Assembly: GCF_036669915.1 (NCBI RefSeq)
Contig: NC_089316.1
Span: forward strand, 1,280,734-1,344,733
Source: Pocillopora verrucosa
Lineage: Eukaryota; Cnidaria; Anthozoa; Scleractinia; Pocilloporidae
Direction: 5' to 3'
Length of the DNA: 64,000 nt
The notes under the pieces are model-generated. The model saw only the letters and a list, made by a program, of their open reading frames with translations. It searched no databases and was not told the DNA's origin. The position numbers and the translations under genes are program-made. This document shows positions 48,601 to 59,901 of this stretch, piece after piece (within the stretch, counting starts at the first letter, position 1; each line of letters begins with the position of its first letter).

Positions 48601-51600
48601 CTAATATCGGTTTGAGATTCATCATATCCACTGTGTAAATGCATGTCTTTTTTTTTTTTACCTGATATTTCGTTGAACTTTGGAAGCAGTGCAGAGGTGA
48701 GTATATTTTCAGGTAATTCTCTGATGTACAGCTTGATTAGGCTGGTCACAGCTTCAGCTTCATACTCTGTGAGATCCACTGACTTTCCTAAAAATAAAAT
48801 GTCCAAATTATAAGGCATTAAAAAATACAAATATAATTAAATGTTTATTTAACAAATATTATCAAATCTAGTGTGGAGACTTAGTAGTTTTGCCCCTATA
48901 CATTGATCTTTATACACTTCCCGACAAGGAGAATTTGAGAAAGATGTCTTGTCATGAGCATGGGAAAAAGAAAAAATCTGAATCTCCATGAGGGATTGAA
49001 CCACAGACCTTTGGATTCTGCGCTCCAATGCTCTACCTCTGAGCCATAGAGACTCTACAGTAAGGGAGACCTATTACGAAGTTCATATATGACATGCATC
49101 CTGCATACTGCATACTGCTAGGATCAGCAATGTTGATAGCGTCATGTTTGTACATAGAATAAGAGAGCCGGATGGTAAGTTTTAAGCCCAGTAAAGAAGT
49201 AGAGAAAGGTGTTTTTCATCTTGTCACAGGCATGGGACAAAGAAAAATTCTGAGTTCCCATGAGGAATCGAACCTCAGGCCTTCTAGGATTCCCTGTCCC
49301 GATGCTCTGCCACTGAGCAACAGAGACTCTATGGTGAGCAACACCCATTACGAAGTTCATGAGAATTTGTTTAACCATAAAGGGCTTCTTTAGCTGGTGA
49401 TCATTTCCTTTATTCTCATAACTTGTTTTATTTGGGATGACACTGTAAGGAGAAATAAGATGCTATCTTAGGGTTCAAGGGATCTATTGCCATATGCCAC
49501 AATCGTTGAAGAAATGGGAACATACCTTGGTCATACAGTTCTTTTAAGGTGTCCACTTTAGACTTCATTCCAGATACTCTGTAAATCCCTTCAATTTCCA
49601 GACCTGAAGATCCAACATTATTTTTAATACAAAGTACATTAAATTCCGTGAAAAACTTCATGAGCTATCGTTAGGCAGCATTTATGGTATAAGCCCTGCC
49701 GCAGATGACCATGTCACATTAAATAACATTGAAAAATTTAAACATAATTTGTAGATCAAATGCTTGCAAAGTTTATTTTAAAAGTCCACTCAGTCTTATC
49801 TCATCATCTTACAATTTTCTTCAATGTAAACGATCCCCTCTCTGAATACTCTTGGCAGTTCTACTCCATCTGGAAACCTGGATTGTTTGACTGCAACTTC
49901 CAAAGGAACTCCAAACACAGCCTTCCCTTGGAGAAGAGAGTACAAAACTAATGTAACTGCCACTTTATATTTGTAATAAACGCTCTCTTCAGTTTCCAGG
50001 TAGCAAGTGCTTCAGATATATGTGCAAGACATTAAAAAAACTATTCAGAAAAAAAAAAGCTAAAAAAATTTAATTCCCACTGGAAAAATGAGTTTTTGTG
50101 AGGTAGTAAATAAATTCTGTCAGAGTCATTGATGAATGGAACTAGACATATTAACAAAGATTGTGAGAAAAGAACTGCCTTGCACATGATTGTGTAAAGA
50201 TTTTCTTTCCTCCTCAAAATTTTTTTTTCTTTCAGAACATAGATATTAATGCCTGAATGAGATCTAAATCAATATCAAAAATTTGTTTCTTATGTTATAC
50301 ATGATTTTTCAAATAGTTTGGATGCATTCTGGTTCAAACATGGCTACATGAACGCCATAATTTCTTTGCCCTTTTTTTCTGAAAACAGCTTGGTCCTTGC
50401 TTACTTGGTGCCTGAGGAGGTGAGAGTGTTTCTGATTTCTTCTTCTTTTTCTTATCCTTTTCCTTTTCTTTGTTTTCTTTCTCCTTCTTCTGCTTTTTAG
50501 GTTTTATGCGAAGAGCCAGTGATCTTGACTTTTCTCTCTTCACTTTCTTGCCTTTAGGTCTTGGAAATTACAACAAAGAGGCACAAAGAACCATGAGACA
50601 AAGACAATTTTTCAAACAGTATTCATCACATACCATAAAAAAAACCCTCAGAAAAATACTTAAATGTTGAGTATAATTCACCTTTTAACCGAAGAGAGTT
50701 GATAACATCCTCCTTCAAATTCTGAAGAGTTTTTTAATCTCTTTGTAAAGATGAAACAAGTTTGCCTAATCATTATCAGTTTTCTCCTTCACCAAAATCA
50801 AACCTGTGTGTATGAATAGTTTTTGTCTCCTTCCATGTCACAGGAAAGACAAAATGAATACATTTACATATTTTAACTCAGCATGTCTGCTAAGTATTGG
50901 ATTTCCTCTGGGGAAGTTCACTATTCATCCTATGGAAGTGATTAAAAGTAACGTCTCCCTAAAGTTGCAATGCATTGCAAAGTAAATGATTTATGGGAAT
51001 AGATATTCTTTTCAGCAAGACAGTGTTTTCTTGATGAAATAACATAATATCCTGAATCATTTTGAGAGAAATGTATAGCAGGTGGAAAGGAGAATATCAT
51101 TCAGATCTTTGGACTAGAACTCTTACCATCTGGATTTATAAGTACATGTGCTTGGGGATAAATTCATATTTATATCTCACTGCAGCTTGGGAATGAAAAA
51201 AGCAGTTTACAATATATGAAAACAAATTCAAGTATTTGTATATGTTGCTTGGTTTCTTGTTAGAGTTTGCTCTTAGTTTAGGAGTGGCCAGAAAAGAGCT
51301 GAGAACAAGAGGAACCTTTGTTCACACTAACACCTGTTCGGAAAGCCATTGTGCGCCGATTTTATGAATGGAAACGACGAGTGATTGCTTTTTCTTTGTT
51401 TTCGTGGGTACATTCATTAAATCAGCAATACTTTTGCCGCTTTACTTCCTGATTGACAGGAAAACGGATTTGAATATCACGCCGAATCAATTAGGGATTA
51501 CACTCTCCGGAATCCCTTTGAAATTCACTGAATATTTGATCGTTATCACATTAAATGTTTTAAAACAAAAATGACCCAAAAACTGCTCCATTAGCATGTC

Positions 51601-52000
51601 AGATTCATCCAATATCATGCTCTCGACGGAGTGCGATTAATTGGACAAAATAAAAATTGATAAAAAATTATGTGGAGTAGAGTTACAAATTATAAAATAA
51701 TACTTTCCTTTCAAATTTTTTTACGAAGGGCGAGGCGAGGTCAAAATATTGATTCGTTGAGGCGTTCAAAATATGTAAACAAAGTTCTTTCTAAGGATTC
51801 TGATGACATATTTCCTCTAGCATGTAAAACTGAAAGAGTAAGAAATAAAAGCGACCAACAACCAGAAATTCAATGATCATTTACCTAGCCTCTTCTTCCT
51901 CTTCTTCGCCGACGCTGTCATCGTCAGATCGAAAGGCCACATACCCCTTGTCTTTCTTGCTTTCCTTTCTCTCATAGACGTCTTCTTCACGTTCAGCCAT
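42615..52000 (-). CDS. RALBP1: RalA-binding protein 1 (RhoGAP and Ral effector)
   Basis: Ral effector that stimulates GTP hydrolysis on Rac/Cdc42 and links Ral to endocytosis. Predicted 544 aa (human 655) in 17 in-phase exons from 52000-51885, 50559-50405, 49926-49813, 49603-49526, 48787-48662, 48395-48277, 47708-47578, 47234-47166, 46256-46172, 45884-45822, 45370-45256, 44893-44841, 44629-44558, 43885-43793, 43406-43344, 43219-43080 to 42657-42615. The N-terminus has the GYVAF...DDSVGEEEEE segment and a lysine-rich run, both as in human. The RhoGAP domain (about residues 92-280) shows VFGVPL, the arginine finger in EGIYRVSG (R137), LPEN, and NIGIVLSPT. Next come LWEVQRKVTLLKRK and the Ral-binding coiled coil (LLEQE, ENERKEIERL, ELIAQNAELE). 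The C-terminus ends in TTV, a class I PDZ-ligand pattern. The last exon is short and least certain. Confidence 0.9.
44183..44393. repeat. TTAA MITE, family 3, inverted
   Basis: Begins tacccctt-like 'acccctttaactcccaagat' region and ends gagagttaaagggttaa, with 'cagtttgctggatattgcat' inside. In a RALBP1 intron. Confidence 0.7.
45596..45806. repeat. Palindromic TTAA MITE, family 3 (reference copy)
   Basis: Begins tttaaccctttaacttccag and ends gggaattaaagggttaa. The interior shows 'gattaacatgtcagttctcc' and 'aacaggtaaagagaatact'. It ends about 15 bp from a RALBP1 splice donor. Confidence 0.8.
46316..46530 (+). repeat. Divergent tRNA-derived SINE
   Basis: The 3' body matches the SINE at 31035: 'ctcggacaagcc', 'gcctctctccatccaagaat', 'aaatgggtattgg', 'gggtaacctgttatagacta'. 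The tRNA-like head is heavily decayed. Confidence 0.5.
46541..46853. repeat. 'AATAAGCACC' MITE with terminal inverted repeats
   Basis: The left end 'taattcctcaaataagcacc' is mirrored by the right 'gggtgcttattaaaggaaat'. The interior has further 'ctaataagcaccc' and 'ataggcatcca' units and a C-rich block. In a RALBP1 intron. Confidence 0.6.
48068..48262. repeat. Family-2 TTAA MITE, inverted
   Basis: Reverse-complement landmarks: 'ccttacaatatcacccctgg', 'gaaatgaccatcaaccaaag', 'caaattctccttgtcagcac', 'gtatagagaatgtgcatact'. It ends about 15 bp from RALBP1 exon 6. Confidence 0.7.
48888..49488. repeat. Family-2 MITE interrupted by a SINE pair
   Basis: The left part (48888-48937, 'cgacaaggagaatttg') and right part (49361-49488, 'gagaatttgtttaaccataa', 'aaggagaaataagatgct') form one family-2 element. 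The insert lies exactly inside its 'gagaatttg' motif. Confidence 0.7.
48938..49360 (-). mobile_element. Tandem pair of tRNA-derived SINEs with 9-bp TSD
   Basis: Each unit, on the minus strand, begins near 'acttcgtaat(a/g)ggt', then has an A box ('ttgctcagtggcagagcat' or 'atggctcagaggtagagcat'), a B box ('ggttcgattcc' or 'ggttcaatccc') and a 'tttttctttgtcccatgc..tgtgacaaga' tail. The units are about 48945-49125 and 49175-49355. One pair of 'gagaatttg' duplications (48929-48937 and 49361-49369) flanks the whole pair. Confidence 0.75.
50935..51125. repeat. Family-3 MITE remnant
   Basis: 'gtgattaaaagtaacgtctcc', 'gaaatgtatagcaggtgg' and 'aggagaatatcattcagatc' follow family-3 order. Both termini are lost. 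In RALBP1 intron 1. Confidence 0.4.
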
Positions 52001-52363
52001 CAAATCCGTGGCTGATATATTCTTAAAGATAACAATCGAGAGGGACAGGGATAAATCTCAGCCAGAAAATACAGCGACTCCGGCAGATCTCCAATATTTC
52101 AAAGACAATTTTACCTAATCCGCCATTACCAGACTAGCTTTCCCCAGGTCGCCGGGAAAAGAAACTCCAAGGCTAGGTTACTAGGCGGTGAGTTGTTATG
52201 ACAACGTAAAGTTTCGTGCGAAACACACGCTTTACTGTTGTCGCAAAGTTTTTACTAATTTTTTTACCTCATCAGTTTTAGAGACTTTCAAAATCTCGAA
52301 AAAACCTTACTGAACGTTTTTCTTTTATAAGCTGAAAGCTTAACATCAAGTTTGAGACAAAAA
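52001..52363. promoter_or_regulatory. Putative bidirectional promoter of RALBP1 and CFAP96
   Basis: Only 363 bp separate the divergent start codons, so both 5' UTRs and promoters must lie here. No TATA-like element is clear by eye. Inferred from spacing. Confidence 0.5.
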
Positions 52364-55300
52364 ATGGCGAAGTTGGATACTAAAAACGATTTGAATCGCG
52401 TCGGCTTGTTCAGCGAGCTCGGCTACATCTCAATTGGTGATCCGTTCAAAAGGAAGAGCACAGGTAAGATTTTCAAGCAACATCCTTGGTTAAAATGAAA
52501 ATTTGAATCAATGAGTAAAGAGCTGCAGTTCAAGAAAACTACTAATTCTACGTAAAATAAACACGCAGATGAAAACCCTAAATTACCATAAGCGTTGGAG
52601 ATACCTCAGTAAATTAATTTGTTGCAAGTGAAAGATTAGGAAGCATTTTTTCCGCTGGAAAAAAATACGAAAGTTTTTTTTAATGCATTATGGACATTAG
52701 AGTTGCAAATCACAACATCCCTCTTGAAGACCCTCAAACGGGGAAAACAGCATCATGTTTATGCATTTTTTTTAACTCTGGTAAAATATTGCGGACGTAA
52801 TGTATATTGAACCTTTATTGACCGAGTGTGCTTGTTCAATCATGGTTAAATATCGGCCTAATTCACTTTTGGTGTTGTTATGGAACTTGACTGGCTAGTG
52901 GTCAGAGAGAGGAACTACAGATCAAAGAGTCAGTTTTGAGTTATGCCCAGATTGCTGATTGGGTACAGACAAACTGTCTAGGGAACCAGACAAATGTTGG
53001 CAGTGAAAATTAAGGGGTAACCCCGCAAAGGGCCTGCATCCTATCGAGGTTAGGTGCAGGGGGGGGGGTACTACAGGCAGATCTTTCTAGCTCCTTCACT
53101 GATTTTATTTTTTATGTGATACTTTCACCATTATTTCTTTTTTCAAGAATTCAACATGGCTGCTCATAAAGGAAAACAAATGCTACCTGGTGGGAGCAAA
53201 ACACGATCAGCCCTTCAGGCAGGATATTTTGATCAGAGATTCAACAGAGTCATGGAAGGGGAGGCCTTCACTGATCCTGTAAAGCGGCGTAGACAGGACA
53301 AACTAAAGAGCAGTAAGCTTAACATAGGAAAGGCTTTTGTTCCAAGTAGTGGAGAAAAATTACCGTAAGTTTATGTGAGGCTTTGCTGCAATTTTGCAAA
53401 ATGTTCATTAGAAAAGTGAAACCTTTCATATAGAGACCTTGTATTAACCCTGATAACTCCTAGAAGTGATGAACATCTCAAATCTCCTGAGAATTTCAAT
53501 ACATTGTGCAACAAATTGGTAATAAGAACTGAAGGTTTGATCAGTTGGAGAGTGTCGTCAAGATCAGTTTGCCTCTTTTTGTATCCTTTTAGCTGCATAT
53601 TACAGAGGAATTATGAGATGCTTTCTGTTTCTCTGTGATATAACACCAAATTCTAATTTATAAGGAAATATATAGCACCTGGAGGGGAGACATGTCAATC
53701 AGATCTTGGGATTTCAAGGGTTGTGCTGATGGAAAGGGATGATCTTTAAAATTTTGTCCTGACTTTTTCAACATATACAAACAATGCAATTTAACACCTG
53801 AAATGTACCAAGTTTCTCTGCTTTTGTAATACCTGTACCATATCTCATGCATGGATTTAATTTGAAGTACATTTTTTGTTGAATGTGTGCAGTTCAGGAG
53901 CAGGAAACCATTATGGAACTTTCAGTGGAGCCATTACAGCTTTTAGCCCTGTGTCCAAGGGGAAAAAACCAACAGAGTCTGCTGGAAAGAACTTCTTGAC
54001 AAACCCACCCAAGAAGGGGACAGGGTTTGGATATCTGAATGTGACAATTGGTGCCCCACCCAAGTACATGTCTGATGCTTATGAACGTGCAAGAGAGCTG
54101 CGAAAGGTAACTGGCCTTATTGTTAGGTTAAACTACCTGTATTCCCTCTTGTTCAGAAATCACAGTTAGCACAGACCTTAATGTTCTTGGTGGCAACAAT
54201 GTGCATATATTTTTCCACTGATTTCTGTTGACTTTCACCATGAAATTTGCTCAAAAAAGAGAGGAGACTTTGCATGGCCATTATTAATTCATTCTCTTTA
54301 ATTTCAATCTTCCAAAGCAGATATAGCTTTCCTAGATTTTGAGGAAAAAAGAGAATCTGTGCCTCAAAACACCTATTAGATCAGATGTTGATGGGCTCAT
54401 TACAGATTACTTCCAGAATTTCCTCACACCACCCACAGCCCCCCTTCCCCACTAACAATTCACAGGTATTCATTCTGTGTACAAGCTGGAGATCTGTTTT
54501 TCAACTGTCTTGAAAATCTAAAGGTGTCCCCAAGTGTAATCACGGTGGGTTCCTTGGTTGTCCCAGGATAAAAATTTCACATCTTCCATTAAAAGAAAAA
54601 ATCCAGACAGGCACAAGCTGATGTAGTTTGTACACCCTGTATGAACCTTTGGGTAAATAAGCACTTAATTGCATGCTCTAAATGATATTTTATTGAATAA
54701 CTTTTTTAACAGAAAGAGATGGAAGGAAGCCTGAAAGCAAGAAAGGGAGGAGCATATAAACTAAATCTTCATCCTAAGGCCTATTTTGATGGAAATCCCT
54801 ACAAATCCGACAGACGTAAGCAATGAATATTCAATGCCTTTCAATTAAAGGGCTCTTGAATCAAGTTTTGTTAAAGTCCTTAAAGACATGTGCAAAAGAG
54901 CACATTACACTTTCCAGATGACAAGAGCAATAAATTGGTTACTGTACTTATCACCCCCAGAAGCACACTTGTGTAGATTGTTTGGAATATGTCAGTTTTT
55001 GTCAATTTTTTTCAAACTCAAATCCTTAATTTGCTTTGTGTTATTTCAGCTCTTCCACCTGTAAAAGAGACTAGGAAACCCCCAGAAGGATTGAAGCCTT
55101 TTAAACCCAGTTCTCCAGCAAAAGAGGTAATTAAACTGAACCACTTAAATGAAGAGTTTCTCAGGCAGATCCATGTCCCAGATGGATCTCTTCTCAGTTT
55201 CAGTCGCAAGGGGCATTACCTCACAGGATTGGCATTCTTCCAGGAAGGAATGCTAGTCCATGGTTGCCTTAATCCTGTTGGACTACAAGTTGGAAATTCG

Positions 55301-55896
55301 AAAGAGTTTTGTGACATCCAATAAACTCTGGGAAGTGAGACTTGGCCCTATAAAGGCCTAGTTCATTGTAGACTTTCGGTAACTTGATGAAAGAGCATTG
55401 GAGTGCAAAATCCTAAGAGGGACTCAGAATTTTTTCTTTGTCCCATTCTTGTGACAAGATTAAAAAAACACTTTTCTCTTCTTTTACAAGTGTGACAATT
55501 TTCTGATTCTTGCTTTTTTAAGTTTCTATTCCTCATCATTTCTTAGTAGGGAAACTAGGATAGGCTCAATCAGAAATGGGCCACTTGGCTTATTTGCCTT
55601 CCCCCATGGAAAGTTTACGGGGAAACAAGAAATCTTTCCTGAACAAAATTTGACAATGTTGTTCCTTTTCTTTATAGATTGGTGGTATGAAGGCTGGTTG
55701 CTTTGACAGTTACCCATCTCACTCTAATGATCCTTATGCGGTCAAAAAACCAAAAGGTAGTGATGGAACAGAGAAAAGGATCTTCAGACCCTCCCAGGGA
55801 CCAAAATCAACACGAACGACATCCATCATAAATCAAAATGTAGAACGACGTATCAATAACTTAAACTTCAGACAACCTATCACTGTGTCCATATAA
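52364..55896 (+). CDS. CFAP96: Cilia-and-flagella-associated protein 96 (C4orf47 homolog)
   Basis: Homolog of the human ciliary/centrosomal protein CFAP96, of unknown biochemical activity. Predicted 309 aa, the length I recall for the human protein. Six in-phase exons: 52364-52463, 53148-53364, 53893-54106, 54713-54815, 55050-55126, 55678-55896. Recognisable conserved blocks run the whole length: NRVGLFSELGYISIGDPF, KQMLPGGSKTRSALQAGYFD, LNIGKAFVPSSGEKLP, NHYGTFSGAITAFSP, GKNFLTNPPKKGTGFGYLNV, YKLNLHPKAYFDGNPY, LKPFKPSSPAKE, and GGMKAGCFDSYPSHSNDPYA. No signal peptide or membrane segment. It starts head-to-head with RALBP1 and ends convergent with TXNDC15. Confidence 0.92.
53445..53722. repeat. 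TTAA MITE, family 3, expanded
   Basis: 'taaccctgataactcctaga' at the left and 'cagatcttgggatttcaagg' at the right, with 'aagtgatgaacatctcaaat' and 'acctggaggggagacatgtc'. Longer than the other copies. In CFAP96 intron 2. Confidence 0.6.
55365..55500 (+). repeat. tRNA-derived SINE fragment
   Basis: 'gaaagagcattggagtgcaa', 'gagggactcagaattttttc' and 'tttgtcccattcttgtgaca' match the SINE pair at 48938-49360 in plus orientation; the B box is decayed. In CFAP96 intron 5. Confidence 0.55.
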
Positions 55897-57569
55897 TTAG
55901 ATACACTTGGTAATAATTATGTGAATGCAAAAAAGTTAATTTTGTAAAGGCTAGTGTGTATTAATTCATGTGTTGGGTTTAGCATGTAAGAACAGAAAAG
56001 CTTTGAAAATAATGCAAAGTTAGATCGTATATCCAACGGTTTTACTGTACAGGGTATATTTTAATTTTAAAGTGTGAGCAGTTACATAAAGAATAATTGA
56101 TCGTAACACTGTAAATTAAATTTCCTTTCTTTGTTATACCAAATAGGCCAGATACTTGATGAGGTTGTCAGTTGTAACAACTTCAAATATTTTAGAGAAC
56201 AATTGAAACTTGTGGTTGCATTTCTGTCACTTGTCAAAAAGGAAGGATCTTTTAAAACTGACAAGTTAATTATTTGTCTTTTGAGTTCTTATGGATACTG
56301 TGTGCCTGCTCATCTTCTAAATATGGTAACTATTAAAACTGTTAATAAAATCTCAATTAGTTTTTTCTCACCTATTCTTGAGCACATAAAAGAATGTGTT
56401 GTTTATTTGTCTGTTGTAAGATTCTTTCAGAATACATTTTTCTACGAATTTGATCAACCTTTCTCTTAAGAGGAACTCAGAACCACTAAATATGTGACAT
56501 TCATTTTACTATAGCATTTCTCTGAACCTTAAACCACCCATAAATACACCTCAGGCAAATGAAGATTAGAAAAAGTCTATACACTCATGTTATTTTTCAT
56601 CAATATATTGCTAACAAACCCCAAATATTCATTACCTTGTTATCTTAGCCAATAAATAATTATGGAAACTATTAATAATTTAACAAAATTATGACAACAG
56701 TATGCACATTATTGACAACTATCCTGTCACCAGAACTTGTTTTGGCATTATACTTTGGCCTGGTTTCCATTTACTTGTCCTGGTCAAGATGATCCAGACA
56801 ATCATATAGAAATCAGAATCAAGAAAGAAACTTATTTATTACAAATGAAAAATAGCAAATTTTCAGTTTGGCAAGACAGTAATAGAGCCAAAAATTCAAA
56901 TGTAGTTTATATTTCCTCTCAAGAAATTATCTTATTCCTCTTCTGTAAAAAATATTTTGCTTTCCTGATTTTCCCATCCATTTCACTTTCACTTCAGTCC
57001 AATTAGGTCTTAAATGTACCATAATTTTCTACCAGTAAAATCCTTGGTCTCCTTTGCAGCCTTTGTTTGGTCACAAAACACAACTTTGGCCAATGAGAAG
57101 AGCAAATGTTGTGTCATCACACTGAACAAAAATTGCAAAGGAGATTATGATATCCTCAAAGGATTGAAATAAATAAATGTGTGTTATTTTGAATTCAAGT
57201 GCTTGTTTGCCATGGCACTTCCCATTGATCAGATCTGGTCAAAACGGAATGATCTGGTTATTTAAAGTGTTAGACTAGATGGAATTAAGAATTCCATTCA
57301 TTGTGTGTAAAGGCATGGGAGTTGTGCTCTCTTGCATTTTCAATACCAAAATAACAGAAAATTCCATTTGCACCACCATTTCCAGTACTGGGCTTTCCAG
57401 TACTGGGCAAGCAAGTATTTTGTGCACAGGCATGAAAAGTGACTAGCCTTTCTCAAAAGATTGGATTAGTTTGACCATGACTGGTACTGTCCAATCTTAA
57501 AACTGACATGTTCCTACCTACACACAGCTGACATGTTCACCTGGCCTGCCTGACAAACAGAAATTTTCC
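55897..57569. other. Convergent 3' region of CFAP96 and TXNDC15
   Basis: About 1.7 kb, AT-rich, with no recognised exon or repeat family member. It should contain both 3' UTRs. Confidence 0.5.
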
Positions 57570-59637
57570 CTAGTCTTGTTTATCTCTTCTAAACCACTGA
57601 ACAAATCTCCGCCAAGGAATTGCTTGTATTCTGTCCCAAAGCAATTCCTGATAGCTTGACTTGGCAAACATAAATGCACCAAACATCAAAAGGAACAGAG
57701 ACGAGAATATTAAATAGTAGTCTGTTTCTTCAGTTGGTTTGTTTATCACTGGACCAATGTAATCTTCCTCTGAGATCTCCACACTGAAGTTGCCCTCAAT
57801 ACCTTACAAAAAATTATGGATCTCAATCAAATTATTTATCTATTAAGAAAGTAAATTAGAAAAGACACTAAACTGATGAACTCATGGCCCTGAGTGTAAC
57901 TGCAAAAAACTGTACCTTTTTTAATTGAAACACCTCAAATGCTTCCTGGTGTACAAGAGAGAGGACTTTTTACAAGTTTTAAGAGAACCTCTTGCTGTGG
58001 AATGATGAAAACTAACTCCACAAATTTTATTACCAGTCATCGATGTAGCCTGATGACATTTACCATGGTTGCAGCTTAATCCTTGGGGCGACAGACCCTC
58101 TGATCAGTTGCATGATGAAGCCAAGTCCAAGGGGTGGTGATGGATTTCTTATGCCAGGATTCATTCAAGGGGTTTTATTCAATAGACAGCTGTCACATCT
58201 GACCACCCATTAAATAAATTATTTTTTCATTTGGAGAGGGTCAAACTGGAAATATGTCTGCATTTATAAGGTCAACCAGGCTTCAATCACTTATTTTAAT
58301 TTACAAATCCCATTCAGTTAAACAAGAAGAACACCTTGTATCAAACTTACCAGTGTTGTTTTTGACAAACATTCTAAGATCATCCAGGGTTATTGAATTA
58401 TTGAATTTCAACACAGGTTTTCCAGAGTGAAACAACAAGATGGTGGGAACAGCAACCACTCCAAAACGAGTATTCAGACTAAAAGGAGCACAATAATGTT
58501 ATTCAGCTGATCACCAACATGCACTAAGCAGTGAAAAACAACTACAAAAATGCCCCCCTTAAAGGAAAAAAAGGAAGTTTCCCAGAAACCATTTAACTCT
58601 AAAGATTTTAGATATAATTCTCCCTATTACTTGTTACACATTTCCTTCTAAATTGGTTGTGAGAATTTGGTGCTTTATGATGATAACCCTCAGGTTGATT
58701 TGTCTATTCTTGTCACCTTGTGCTTTACTGGCTTTGGGTATTTAAACCAAAATGGGTCCTTTTCTCTAACTTTTCACTCCCAAGATTTCATCTCCCAAGA
58801 TTTTGTAATTCTCCTAATTGTCTGGCAGATAATTATCATTATGTTAGTTCAGAGAATTTGGTATTGGATAAGCCAATAATCCCCTAATTGGGGTTGATGT
58901 TGGCAGTAAGGCAAATTTGTTGAGTTCTTTGTTCTAGGTAAAGGAATCTGAAAACCCACAAGCAGTTTGTCATCCAAACTTAACCTCACCTGTGTTGTTT
59001 GTAAGCATCCACAGCTAGAATGGGTAAATTGTTGTAAACTCGTCCCAGAGCGTTATACATCGGGGCAAGTTTTGCACTAAATGGACAATACTGGGTGAAA
59101 AACAAAACAACTGCACAAGCATCAGTATTATTATCTGACGTCGAATTAATTATCTTGAGCAACTCCTCTGCATCAACTATGGCCACACTCTGTGGTAGGG
59201 AGTCATTATTTTGTGAATTGTTCCTTCCCTTACAAAACCATTTTGGAGTGGTTGTAGAGTTGACGACTTCAATGTTATGTTCCGTGGTATTTTCAGTTTG
59301 AGGCAGACTTTCATTTAACTCCGTTTCATTTGCAGCTATAACCTCCGTTTTGCTTGATGTTTCATTTATATTGAATATTTCCAAGATGGTGTCATTTTCT
59401 CCTCCTGAAACGCTGTTTTCGTCAACCATTTTTTCATCTGAAAAATACAATATGATTTCGGTTTGCAAAGATTACAAATAAACTTACTACCACTCGTACA
59501 ATGTTTTAACATTCCCAGTCAGTTCGCAAATTACCTTCAACTGAGTCATTCCCTGATAAATTTTCAGCTTCCTCTGCCAAGGAACTCACAAAACAGATGA
59601 CAAGTAAGCAACAAACCCAAGTCACTCTATCCGCCAT
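57570..59637 (-). CDS. TXNDC15: Thioredoxin-domain-containing protein 15
   Basis: Single-pass membrane protein with a lumenal thioredoxin fold; the human protein is a ciliary transition-zone factor linked to Meckel-Gruber syndrome. Predicted 303 aa from four in-phase exons: 59637-59535, 59437-58990, 58478-58351, 57802-57570. A signal peptide (VTWVCCLLVICFVSSLA) is followed by a low-complexity acidic stretch rich in Asn-X-Ser/Thr sites. The thioredoxin domain spans about residues 125-225, with VVLFFTQYCPFSAKLAP replacing the CXXC site by CPFS (C152), then LNTRFGVVAVPTILLF with the cis-Pro. The C-terminal exon gives one membrane helix (YYLIFSSLFLLMFGAFMF) and a basic tail. In human the corresponding site also lacks the second cysteine, so a non-redox role is likely. 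Confidence 0.9.
58588..58890. repeat. Fused partial family-3 and family-1 MITEs, inverted
   Basis: A family-3 fragment ('accatttaactctaaagatt', 'tgttacacatttccttctaa') is followed by a family-1 fragment ('cccaagattttgtaattctcc', 'ttagttcagagaatttggta'). In TXNDC15 intron 2. Confidence 0.5.
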
Positions 59638-59828
59638 GTTTCCACTCTACAGCGAGCATGCTTGCTGCGACAACTCGCTGACCTCAGCGATTTTTTATAT
59701 GAAAAAAATTTGGATTCATTTCAACATCATAGAGCCAAGTATTTAGATAAAGATTCAGGGGAAAGAAAATTGGAGTAGAAAAAGAAAGAAAGGAAGATAA
59801 AAACTGAAAAAGGAAAAGAATTTTCAGT

Positions 59829-59901
59829 AGCCCCTTGAGAGATTTGAACTCTCGACCCCTGGTTTACAAGACCAGTGCTCTAACCACTGAGCTAAAGAGG
59901 C
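59829..59901 (-). tRNA. tRNA-Thr (anticodon TGT)
   Basis: Minus strand, 73 nt. The acceptor stem GCCTCTT pairs with AAGGGGC. The D-arm/A box is TAGCTCAGTGGTTAGAGCA, the anticodon stem-loop CTGGT-CTTGTAA-ACCAG gives TGT for threonine, and the T-arm/B box is GAGAGTTCAAATCTCTC. A TTTT run about 10 nt downstream can serve as a Pol III terminator. No intron. Confidence 0.9.

Noticed and set aside
49142-49378. Minus-strand 78-codon open frame
   Set aside because: Translation of a tRNA-derived SINE (A and B boxes visible), not a protein gene.
56131-56469. Plus-strand 112-codon open frame after CFAP96
   Set aside because: Low-complexity composition, no domain, and it lies in the likely 3' region between convergent genes.
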